DNA of 7,172 bases. Source: JAEYLA01 sp035561315. GTDB lineage: Bacteria; Bacillota; Clostridia; Christensenellales; CAG-138. Below are positions 1 through 5,207 of the stretch, piece after piece. Position numbers and translations under genes: made by a program. The notes under the pieces were generated by a model that did not search any database, was not told the DNA's origin, and worked only from the letters and a program-made list of their open reading frames with translations. Location of the stretch: NCBI GenBank assembly GCA_035561315.1, contig DATMXR010000138.1:1-7172 (forward strand), written 5' to 3'. Each line of letters opens with the position of its first letter. Position 1 is the first letter of the stretch.

Positions 1-1
1 G

Positions 2-67
2 CCCAGGGTCCCCGCGGCGGAAAGCATCGACGTGGACGAAGCGGGAACCATCACGGGGCTGTTTTGA
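2..67 (+). CDS. C-terminal end of an unidentified gene (partial, 5' end outside window)
   Basis: The second reading frame is open from the window edge and gives a short tail ending in DEAGTITGLF before a TGA at 65-67. I prefer this frame because its stop lies about 22 bases before a strong plus-strand intrinsic terminator, the usual spacing for the last gene of a transcript. The other two plus frames are also open here but run into or through the terminator stem. Only 21 residues are visible, with no recognisable motif, so no function can be given. It is separated from the transporter operon by the terminator and a new promoter, so a functional link is not implied. Confidence 0.45.
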   Translation, partial: PRVPAAESIDVDEAGTITGLF

Positions 68-88
68 TCCAAACTCCATTGACACCTG

Positions 89-121
89 AAAGGCGTCCGT
101 CGCTGGGGCGCCTTTTTTTTT
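89..121 (+). terminator. Intrinsic (Rho-independent) terminator
   Basis: The stem AGGCGTCC (91-98) pairs with GGGCGCCT (106-113) with one G-T wobble. It closes a 7-base loop, is extended by two A-T pairs at its base, and is followed by an unbroken run of T from 113 to 121. It should end transcription of the gene whose last codons are at 2-67 and insulate the transporter operon. Confidence 0.9.
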
Positions 122-198
122 GCATCGCGATTTGAGCCACATATGCGGTGCTTTTGCCCCAAATATTCGCGTTCTGCACCGGTTTTCCCATCCATTTT

Positions 199-220
199 AC
201 AGAATATGATAAATATCTGT
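199..220. promoter_or_regulatory. Weak dyad upstream of the transporter promoter, possible operator
   Basis: ACAGA (199-203) and TCTGT (216-220) form a 5-bp inverted repeat around an AT-rich 12-base centre, 12 bases before the -35 box of the transporter promoter. The position would suit an activator or an upstream regulator site. Five-base dyads in AT-rich DNA are common by chance, so this is only a candidate. No linked regulator of the betaine family (GbsR/OpcR type) is visible in the window. Confidence 0.2.
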
Positions 221-232
221 GCATACCCCGGT

Positions 233-261
233 TTGACTGAGTAACAACTTTGTTTTATAAT
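233..261 (+). promoter_or_regulatory. Sigma-A (sigma-70 type) promoter of the betaine transporter operon
   Basis: TTGACT at 233-238 is a near-consensus -35 box. It is separated by exactly 17 bases from a perfect TATAAT -10 box at 256-261. Transcription would start near 267-269, giving a leader of about 30 bases with an AAAGGAGA ribosome binding site at 283-290, 8 bases before the ATG. The match is good enough for substantial basal expression. The leader is too short to hold a riboswitch. Confidence 0.85.
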
Positions 262-298
262 AGAGTTGTTTGTTAGTATTTGAAAGGAGAATCGGAGT

Positions 299-1279
299 AT
301 GAAAAGAATTCTCACCGGCGCTTTGCTGTTGGTTTTGTGCGCCGCAGCGGTGATGGGATGCACCTCAACAAAAACCATCCGCTTTGCGGACGCGGGCTGG
401 GACAGCGCGCGCTTTCACAACGCCGTGGCGGGCACCATCGCAAAGGCGGCGTTCGGGTATGACGGATGGACGGAGATCCCCGGGACAACGCCCGTCCTGC
501 ACGAGGGGTTGATCAAGGGCGAGGTGGACGTCCATATGGAAGTCTGGACGGACAACATCCCTTCCTATGATCCCGACGTCGCGTCCGGCAAATTGCAGGA
601 GCTGGGCGTCAATTTCGACGACAATATGCAGGGCGTCTATGTGCCGAGGTATGTGATCGAAGGCGACGCGGCGCGCGGCATTGCGCCCATGGCGCCGGAA
701 TTAAAATCCGTAGCCGACCTGAAGAAGTATCCGGAGGTATTCCCGGACGACGAGCAGCCCGGCAAGGGCCGCCTGTACGGCGCGATCCCCGGCTGGGAAG
801 TGGACACCATCATGTTCAGCAAGTACGAATACTATGGCCTGGACGAGAACTTCACCTATTTCCGCCCGGGCTCCCAGGCGGCGATGGACGCGGCCTTTAC
901 ATCGGCCTACGACAAAGGGGAAGCAATCGCGGGGTATTATTGGGAGCCCACCTGGCTTTTGGGCAAATACGATTTTGTGCTGCTCGAGGACGCCCCCTAT
1001 GACCCGGATACCTATCTCGCCGGGGAAACGGCGTTTCCGTCCGTAAATGTCACGGTAGGCGCAAGCAACGCGTTCGCGAAGGACAACGCCGAATTCTGCG
1101 CTTTCCTGGAAAAGTACCGCACCTCGAGCGCGCTCACCTCGGAAGCGCTCGCATACATGCAGGAAACCGGCGCCTCCACGGAAGAAGCGGCGAAATGGTT
1201 CCTGCGGGAGCATGACGACCTAGTTGCAAGCTGGCTTACGCCCGAACAGGCGGAACTGGTCCGAAAAGCGATCGCTTAA
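299..1279 (+). CDS. opuAC: Glycine betaine/proline-betaine family ABC transporter substrate-binding lipoprotein
   Basis: This is the extracellular solute receptor of an osmoprotectant importer, which hands quaternary amines such as glycine betaine to the permease encoded next. The 326-residue product begins with a basic, hydrophobic signal peptide and a lipobox (VMG then Cys21), so it should be a lipid-anchored surface protein. The rest matches the OpuAC/ProX type of periplasmic-binding fold: an early FADAGWDS segment (residues 29-36), WTDNIPSY (83-90), an IPGWEVD segment (163-169) and YYWEPTW (213-219). The tryptophans at 34, 83, 166, 215 and 219 are candidates for the aromatic cage that binds the quaternary ammonium group; which of them do so is inference. 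The C-terminal part has the usual run of an uptake receptor (ALAYMQETGAS, then the WLTPEQ tail). The ATG at 299 is set by AAAGGAGA. It is the first gene of a three-gene operon, 12 bases before the permease. Choline, carnitine or proline betaine cannot be excluded as substrates. Confidence 0.9.
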   Translation: MKRILTGALLLVLCAAAVMGCTSTKTIRFADAGWDSARFHNAVAGTIAKAAFGYDGWTEIPGTTPVLHEGLIKGEVDVHMEVWTDNIPSYDPDVASGKLQELGVNFDDNMQGVYVPRYVIEGDAARGIAPMAPELKSVADLKKYPEVFPDDEQPGKGRLYGAIPGWEVDTIMFSKYEYYGLDENFTYFRPGSQAAMDAAFTSAYDKGEAIAGYYWEPTWLLGKYDFVLLEDAPYDPDTYLAGETAFPSVNVTVGASNAFAKDNAEFCAFLEKYRTSSALTSEALAYMQETGASTEEAAKWFLREHDDLVASWLTPEQAELVRKAIA

Positions 1280-1291
1280 AGGGGGACTTAT

Positions 1292-2200
1292 ATGGATACC
1301 GACTTTTTCACGGAATTTCCGTTTACCCTCGCCATCGACCTGAAAGCCATCGACGACTCCATCCGTGCGTTCAGCGTGCGGCATGACGCGTTCTTTTCCG
1401 GGATAAAAAGCGGGCTCAACGGCATGATTACGGGAATCCACGCGGTCCTCGGCATCCTTCCGTGGTGGCTGCTGCTTGTTCTGGTTTTCCTGGCGGGGTG
1501 GAGACTGAGCGGAAAACTGAAAAGCGGTGTCCTGTACGCCGTCATGATGTCGCTGATCGGCGTGTTCGGCTTATGGGATATGATGAACGAAACGCTCGCC
1601 ATCATCATCGCCGCCGTGCTGATCTCCCTGCTGCTGGGCCTGCCCATAGGCATACTGATTTCCGGCAGCGAGCGCGCCAACCGGATCGTGCGCCCGATAC
1701 TCGACACCATGCAGACCATGCCGGTGTTCGTGTACCTGATCCCCGCCGTGCTGTTCTTTGGCCTGGGCAAAGCGCCCGCCGTCATCGCCACCGTCATTTA
1801 CGCGATCGTGCCTGTGATCCGGCTGACGAGCCACGGCATACGGCAGGTGGACCGGGAGGTGGTGGAGGCGGCGAAAGCCTTCGGCTCCACCCGTATGCAG
1901 ACGCTTGTTAAGGTGCAGATCCCCCAGGCGCTCCCCACCATTATGACGGGAATCAACCAGACCATCATGATGGCGATGGCCATGGTGGTAACCTGCTCCA
2001 TGATCGGCGCGACCGGCCTTGGAATGGAAGTGCTCATCGGCGTGAACCGGCTTGAGATCGGCCGCGGGCTGATCGCGGGCATCTCCGTAGTCATTATGGC
2101 CATCGTGATCGACCGGCTGACGCAAAACGGGATCGCGGCGACCGAGCAGAACGCGAAACGGCAGAGAAAGAGGAGGTGGAAACATGAACGCAGCGCCTAG
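1292..2200 (+). CDS. opuAB: Glycine betaine/proline-betaine ABC transporter permease
   Basis: This is the membrane subunit that forms the translocation path of the betaine importer; in the known families it works as a homodimer with two ATPase subunits. The 302-residue protein has an N-terminal segment of about 45 residues with amphipathic character, then about six or seven hydrophobic stretches (roughly 46-70, 80-95, 101-124, 144-157, 160-176, 222-243 and 256-275). The family hallmark TMQTMPVFVYLIPAV lies at 139-153. The ATPase-coupling EAA loop is at about 192-210 (EAAKAFGS, then VQIPQALP). The length is normal for OpuAB/ProW. A ribosome binding site AAAGGGGGA overlaps the end of the preceding gene. 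The last 17 bases overlap the ATPase gene, which implies translational coupling. The C-terminal tail is strongly basic (KRQRKRRWK, residues 289-297) and probably lies in the cytoplasm. Confidence 0.93.
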   Translation: MDTDFFTEFPFTLAIDLKAIDDSIRAFSVRHDAFFSGIKSGLNGMITGIHAVLGILPWWLLLVLVFLAGWRLSGKLKSGVLYAVMMSLIGVFGLWDMMNETLAIIIAAVLISLLLGLPIGILISGSERANRIVRPILDTMQTMPVFVYLIPAVLFFGLGKAPAVIATVIYAIVPVIRLTSHGIRQVDREVVEAAKAFGSTRMQTLVKVQIPQALPTIMTGINQTIMMAMAMVVTCSMIGATGLGMEVLIGVNRLEIGRGLIAGISVVIMAIVIDRLTQNGIAATEQNAKRQRKRRWKHERSA

Positions 2201-3422
2201 ACCCGCAAACGCGGTGATGTTACAGAGCGACCACGGCGCCGACGCGCGGGAGGATATCGTCATCCAGACCCGGCACGTGACGAAGCTGTACGGCCCCAAT
2301 AAAACGGAGGCCGCAAAACTGATGAAGGAAGGCTCGGACAAGGCCGCCGTCTATGAAAAAACCGGCGTGACCGTAGCGCTCTGGGACGTCAGCCTCAAAA
2401 TCAAGCGGGGCGAGATATTTGTGATCATCGGGCTTTCCGGCTCGGGCAAATCCACGCTGGTGCGCTGCTTCAACCGGCTGCACCGCCCCACCTCCGGCCA
2501 GATCTTGTACGAGGGAACGAATATCGACCTGCTGGACAAGCGGGGGCTTCTGGATTACCGCCGCAACAAGATTTCCATGGTGTTTCAGAATTTCGGGCTG
2601 ATGACGCACCGGAACGTGATGGACAATGTCGCGTACGGGCTGGAGGTCAAAAGCATGCCCAAAGCGGAGCGCGAAAAGAAGGCGCAGAGCATGATCGAGC
2701 TGGTGGGGCTCAAGGGACTGGACAAGCAGCCGATCGACAGCCTCTCCGGCGGCATGAAGCAGCGCGTGGGCCTTGCTAGGGCGCTTGCGAACGACCCGGA
2801 GGTCCTTTTGATGGACGAGCCGTTTTCGGCGCTGGACCCGCTTGTGCGCAGGGATATGCAGTTTGAGCTTCTTTCCATACAGCGCAAGCTGAACAAGACC
2901 GTTATATTCATCACGCACGACATCAACGAGGCCTTCAAGCTTGGCGATACCGTCGCCATCATGCGGGACGGCAAGGTCGTGCAGATCGACACGCCGGAAA
3001 ACATGTCCATCCATCCGGCCGACGATTATGTGCGAAGCTTTATAGACAGCGTGGACAAAACAAAGGTGCTTTGCGTGCGGCACATCATGGACACGCCCGC
3101 GTGCCTGGTCCGCCCGAAGGACGGCCTTGCGTACGCCATACATGAAATGCGCGCGAACGGCGTATCCACAGCCTATGTGGTGGACGGCAAAATGCAGCTT
3201 CTTGGCATATTGTCCATTGACGAAGCGGTGCGGGCAAGAAAAGAGGGCCTGCCCATGGCCGACGTCATTTCACCGGGCGTGCTCTCCGTGCATGCGGACG
3301 CCTATATCAGCGAGCTGATCCCGCAAATGGCCCATTCGAAATATCCCGTGGCCGTGACGGACGCGGAGGGCAGGCTGCAGGGGATCGTTACGCGCGCGTC
3401 GGTGCTTGCTTCCCTGTCTTGA
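2184..3422 (+). CDS. opuAA: Glycine betaine/proline-betaine ABC transporter ATP-binding subunit with tandem CBS domains
   Basis: This is the cytoplasmic ATPase that powers the betaine importer. In 412 residues it shows Walker A GLSGSGKST (83-91), a Q-loop glutamine at 135, the signature LSGGMKQRV (187-195), Walker B VLLMDEP (207-213) with Glu212 as the expected catalytic base, and the switch histidine at 245. The stretch between the first strand and Walker A (about 38-63, KTEAAKLM to EKTGVTVA) is the insertion typical of OpuAA/ProV rather than of other ABC ATPases. Two CBS units follow, at about 300-350 and 360-410. In Lactococcus OpuA the CBS module senses ionic strength, so osmotic gating is plausible here, but the acidic C-terminal tail known from some homologues is absent. 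The start has an excellent AGGAGGTGG site at 2171-2179, and the gene overlaps the permease by 17 bases. The N-terminal leader of about 25 residues is longer than usual. It is the last gene of the operon. Confidence 0.95.
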   Translation: MNAAPRPANAVMLQSDHGADAREDIVIQTRHVTKLYGPNKTEAAKLMKEGSDKAAVYEKTGVTVALWDVSLKIKRGEIFVIIGLSGSGKSTLVRCFNRLHRPTSGQILYEGTNIDLLDKRGLLDYRRNKISMVFQNFGLMTHRNVMDNVAYGLEVKSMPKAEREKKAQSMIELVGLKGLDKQPIDSLSGGMKQRVGLARALANDPEVLLMDEPFSALDPLVRRDMQFELLSIQRKLNKTVIFITHDINEAFKLGDTVAIMRDGKVVQIDTPENMSIHPADDYVRSFIDSVDKTKVLCVRHIMDTPACLVRPKDGLAYAIHEMRANGVSTAYVVDGKMQLLGILSIDEAVRARKEGLPMADVISPGVLSVHADAYISELIPQMAHSKYPVAVTDAEGRLQGIVTRASVLASLS

Positions 3423-3431
3423 CGCAAGGAG

Positions 3432-3466
3432 GCCCTGCCAGGGAAGCTTTGAGGGTTTGGCAGGGC
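3432..3466 (+). terminator. Possible terminator of the transporter operon
   Basis: GCCCTGCCA (3432-3440) and TGGCAGGGC (3458-3466) form a perfect 9-bp stem with a 17-base loop, starting 9 bases after the ATPase stop codon. The bases after the stem (GCTCTTCGCGTTTG) contain scattered T rather than a clean run. Termination may therefore be partial, or the hairpin may mainly protect the 3' end. Neither strand has a better terminator between the two convergent genes. Confidence 0.45.
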
Positions 3467-3583
3467 GCTCTTCGCGTTTGTGGAAGAAGCCTATCGGAGA
3501 ACGTCCGTCCGCTACCGGCTCAAAGCCAACGCCGCCGCCACAAGGAAGCGGCGCTTTAGAAAATGCATAAAGGGGCGGCAAGA

Positions 3584-3822
3584 CTATTCCGGCTTTCTTG
3601 GATAAGGTTTTTTTGTGTCCGTGAGCCCTAAAAGATAGTCGACGCTGGTATGATGGATTTGGGCCAATTGAGCCAGAATTTCGGGAGACATGGCGTTGAC
3701 GCCGTTTTCATAGGCGGAGTACGTTCTTCTGTTGATATGCAGCTGATATGCAGCAAGTCGGCTACATGCTGCTGCGTCCAATCCTTATCTTCCCGTAAAT
3801 TCCGTATTCGTTCGTAAATCAC
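3584..3822 (-). pseudogene. XRE/Cro family helix-turn-helix repressor, frameshifted by an 11-bp tandem duplication
   Basis: The first frame starts at a GTG (3820-3822) with GAGG seven bases upstream. It encodes MIYERIRNLRED, then TQQHVADLLHI, and then goes out of frame. The rest of the domain (INRRTYSAYENG, then ILAQLAQIHHTSVDYLLG) continues in another frame to a TAG at 3584-3586. The break falls exactly on a tandem pair of TGATATGCAGC. With one copy removed, the frames join into a seamless 75-residue protein: an XRE domain (about residues 3-62, recognition helix near NRRTYSAYEN) plus a short charged tail. That is a normal size for small SinR/phage-repressor-like regulators, which bind DNA as dimers. 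As it stands the gene should give a 64-residue product lacking the recognition helix. By direct count the region 3601-3820 has 103 G or C in 220 bases (47 %), against 65-68 % in rows of the flanking genes. A sequencing or assembly artefact is possible. Confidence 0.8.
3733..3754 (+). repeat. Exact 11-bp tandem duplication inside the repressor gene
   Basis: TGATATGCAGC occurs twice with no gap (3733-3743 and 3744-3754). Neither flank extends the repeat. Eleven is not a multiple of three, so the second copy shifts the reading frame of the helix-turn-helix gene between its second helix and its recognition helix. Removing either copy restores the frame. Replication slippage is the simplest origin, and the event is reversible in principle. 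Confidence 0.95.
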
Positions 3823-3839
3823 CCAATCGCCTCAACCCG

Positions 3840-3870
3840 ATTATATGTGCCAGAATTTATGCCATCACAA
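3840..3870 (-). promoter_or_regulatory. Promoter of the XRE-type repressor gene
   Basis: Read on the minus strand, TATAAT at 3845-3840 is a perfect -10 box. The best -35 candidate is TTGTGA at 3870-3865, with a rather long 19-base spacer. The expected start, near 3833, lies only about 11 bases before the GTG start codon, so the leader would be very short, beginning at about the GAGG ribosome binding site. The weak -35 box and the overlap with operator-like repeats suggest a tightly controlled promoter. Confidence 0.55.
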
Positions 3871-3889
3871 TTTGGCAGAAATTCTGGCA
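3848..3889. promoter_or_regulatory. Paired operator-like inverted repeats over the repressor promoter
   Basis: TGCCAGAATTT (3848-3858) and AAATTCTGGCA (3879-3889) are perfect inverted copies. After one mismatch, TGCCA (3860-3864) also pairs with TGGCA (3873-3877). The same bases can be read as two imperfect 15-bp palindromes, GCCAGAATTTATGCC (3849-3863) and GGCAGAAATTCTGGC (3874-3888), with centres 25 bp apart. Site one lies between the -10 and -35 boxes and site two just upstream of -35. This is the usual geometry for autorepression by a dimeric XRE/Cro regulator. That the adjacent repressor binds here is inference. As RNA, the segment could also fold as one hairpin, but no T run follows it. 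Confidence 0.6.
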
Positions 3890-3953
3890 TACCCGGGAAC
3901 CCGGGCAAGAAGCGCCGGGAACTCTTTTAAGTAAAGACTTGGACCTTACCCGC

Positions 3954-3988
3954 AAAAAAAGCGATTGTGGCAAGCACAACCGCTTTTT
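3954..3988 (-). terminator. Intrinsic terminator of the prfA-upp cluster, possibly bidirectional
   Basis: AAAAAGCG (3956-3963) pairs with CGCTTTTT (3981-3988). After one A/C mismatch, TTGTG (3965-3969) pairs with CACAA (3975-3979) around a 5-base loop. On the minus strand the stem ends in seven T (3960-3954), about 53 bases after the upp stop codon. On the plus strand it ends in five T, so it could also stop opposing transcription. Confidence 0.85.
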
Positions 3989-4040
3989 ATGATTTCTAAA
4001 ACCAGCCGGGGCGGCTTTGTCCCGCAACGGAAGAAACCCG

Positions 4041-4670
4041 TTACTTCGTCCCGAACAGCCGGTCGCCCGCGTCGCCCAAGCCCGGCACGATGTAGCCGTG
4101 ATCGTTCAGGTGGCTGTCCACCGCGGCCACGTAGATATCCACGTCGTCATACGCCTTCTGCACGGCGGCGATGCCTTCGGGCGCCGCGATGAGGTGCACC
4201 AGGCGCACGCTTTTGCAGCCCGCCTTTTTGACGATGCGCACGGCCTCCACCGCCGAGCCGCCGGTCGCCAGCATCGGGTCCACGATGATGATGTCCCGCT
4301 CGCCCACGTCCGGCGGGAGCTTGCAGTAATAATCGACGGGCGCTAATGTGGCGGGATCGCGGTACAGGCCGATATGGCCGACCCTGGCCGCCGGGATAAG
4401 GCTCATCATACCGTCCACCATGCCCAGGCCCGCGCGGAGTATCGGCACGATGCCCAGCTTCTTGCCCGCAAGCACCTTGGTGTGCGCAAGCGCCACCGGG
4501 GTCTCCACCACCGTATCGCAAAGCTCCAGATCACGCGTGACCTCGTAGGCCATAAGCATCGCGAGTTCCTGCACCAGCTCGCGGAACTCCTTTGTGCCCG
4601 TGTGTTTGTCCCGAAGCAAAGAAATTTTGTGCTGCACCAGCGGATGATCGATGACGACCAGCTTACCCAT
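4041..4670 (-). CDS. upp: Uracil phosphoribosyltransferase
   Basis: This cytoplasmic pyrimidine-salvage enzyme converts uracil and PRPP to UMP and pyrophosphate. The 209-residue length is exactly that of the bacterial family. Visible motifs are the early IDHPLVQHK segment (7-15), PILRAGLGM with VDGM (76-88), the PRPP-binding loop VDPMLATGGS (130-139), and the uracil-binding C-terminal segment YIVPGLGDAGDR (193-204). All conserved glycines and the DPMLATGGS loop are intact, so it should be active. The ATG has a GGAGGG site five bases upstream. It is the last gene of the cluster, as in the related region of Bacillus, where upp also lies downstream of rpiB/ywlF. A terminator-like hairpin between rpiB and upp may reduce its expression relative to the upstream genes. 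A clear intrinsic terminator follows it. Confidence 0.97.
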   Translation of the reverse strand: MGKLVVIDHPLVQHKISLLRDKHTGTKEFRELVQELAMLMAYEVTRDLELCDTVVETPVALAHTKVLAGKKLGIVPILRAGLGMVDGMMSLIPAARVGHIGLYRDPATLAPVDYYCKLPPDVGERDIIIVDPMLATGGSAVEAVRIVKKAGCKSVRLVHLIAAPEGIAAVQKAYDDVDIYVAAVDSHLNDHGYIVPGLGDAGDRLFGTK

Positions 4671-4704
4671 AAAACCCTCCTAAAATTTAGAATCGCCGTA
4701 TAAG

Positions 4705-4737
4705 AAAAAGGCTCCGCCAGCGGTTACTGACGGGCCT
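4705..4737 (-). terminator. Terminator-like hairpin overlapping the rpiB stop codon, upstream of upp
   Basis: On the minus strand AGGC-CCGTCAG pairs with CTGGCGG-A-GCCT: 11 base pairs including one G-U, with a single bulged A and a 6-base loop that contains the rpiB TAA. Five T follow immediately (4709-4705). It looks like a weak to moderate intrinsic terminator or attenuator. Only about 34 bases separate it from the upp start, and I see no convincing promoter in that space, so some read-through is presumably needed. Confidence 0.6.
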
Positions 4738-5170
4738 CATACTCTGTAATTTTCTGAATTCTCCTGCAATGGCGCTCCCCGCCGGAAAAGGGCGTATTGA
4801 GCCAAACGCGGAATATCTCCTCCGCCATGGAATCGCCGATCATGCACGCGCCGAGCGCGAGCATGTTTGCGTCGTTGTGTTCGCGGGTGAGCCGGGCGGA
4901 AAGAGGCTCCGAGCAGAGCGCGCAGCGCACGCCCCTTGCTTTGTTGGCGGTGATGCTTGCGCCGATACCGGTATTGCAGAGCACCACCCCGCGGTCCAGT
5001 TCCCCTTTTGATACGGCCGTCGCGACCGAGGATGCGTAATCGGGATAATCCGTGCTGTCCGGCGTGTTCGTTCCAAAATCGACCGTTTCGTGGCCCAGTT
5101 CTTTTGCCAGCGCGATCAGCTTTGCTTTGAGCAGATATCCGCCATGATCGCTGCCAAAACCAATTTTCAT
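4724..5170 (-). CDS. rpiB: Ribose-5-phosphate isomerase B
   Basis: This enzyme interconverts ribose 5-phosphate and ribulose 5-phosphate in the non-oxidative pentose phosphate pathway, supplying the ribose for PRPP used by the neighbouring upp product. The 148 residues show the RpiB/LacAB fold signature: GSDHGG (6-11) with the ring-opening histidine 9, DYPDYA (41-46), catalytic Cys65 in CNTGIGAS (65-72), ANKARGVRCAL (75-85), and the REHNDANMLALG segment (96-107) with His98. The usual loop after the cysteine reads CGTGIG or CGSGIG, so Asn66 replaces a normally conserved glycine. The fold is shared with LacA/LacB galactose-6-phosphate isomerase and allose-6-phosphate isomerase, but length, motifs and the prfA-ywlE-upp neighbourhood favour RpiB. 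The ATG has an AGGAGA site at 5177-5182. The stop codon lies inside a terminator-like stem-loop. Confidence 0.93.
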   Translation of the reverse strand: MKIGFGSDHGGYLLKAKLIALAKELGHETVDFGTNTPDSTDYPDYASSVATAVSKGELDRGVVLCNTGIGASITANKARGVRCALCSEPLSARLTREHNDANMLALGACMIGDSMAEEIFRVWLNTPFSGGERHCRRIQKITEYEARQ

Positions 5171-5194
5171 GTGTGTCTCCTGTTATTTCGTTAA

Positions 5195-5207
5195 GGACAG
5201 TATGTCC
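5195..5207 (-). other. Short hairpin directly after the ywlE stop codon
   Basis: GGACA (5195-5199) and TGTCC (5203-5207) form a perfect 5-bp stem with a three-base loop that starts immediately after the ywlE TAG on the minus strand. No T run follows, so it is not an intrinsic terminator. It could be a processing or stability element in the 37-base spacer before rpiB, or chance. Confidence 0.3.

Noticed and set aside
701..1213. 170-residue open frame antisense to the substrate-binding protein gene
   Set aside because: It shows no motif and has no supporting promoter or ribosome binding site. The sense gene is unambiguous.
1571..2341. 256-residue open frame antisense to the permease and ATPase junction
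   Set aside because: It is very rich in His, Asp and Arg with a low-complexity look typical of an antisense shadow in GC-rich DNA. The sense strand encodes two well-recognised proteins here.
2220..3143. 307-residue open frame antisense to the ATPase gene
   Set aside because: It lies entirely opposite clear Walker, signature and CBS motifs, has no ribosome binding site of note and no recognisable domain. It is a codon-bias shadow.
3530..3553. CGCCGC/GCGGCG stem as terminator of the repressor gene
   Set aside because: The stem is only six base pairs with a 12-base loop, and no T run follows on either strand, so it does not qualify as an intrinsic terminator.
3270..3581. 103-residue minus-strand open frame between the ATPase gene and the repressor
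   Set aside because: About half of it is antisense to the CBS domain. There is no ribosome binding site and no recognisable domain. It is kept only as a hint of a possible intergenic repeat.
3892..3922. Repeated CCCGGG and CCGGGAAC motifs near the operator
   Set aside because: They can form a bulged hairpin followed by a broken T tract on the plus strand, but no plus-strand gene ends there and the units are too short and irregular to call a repeat array.
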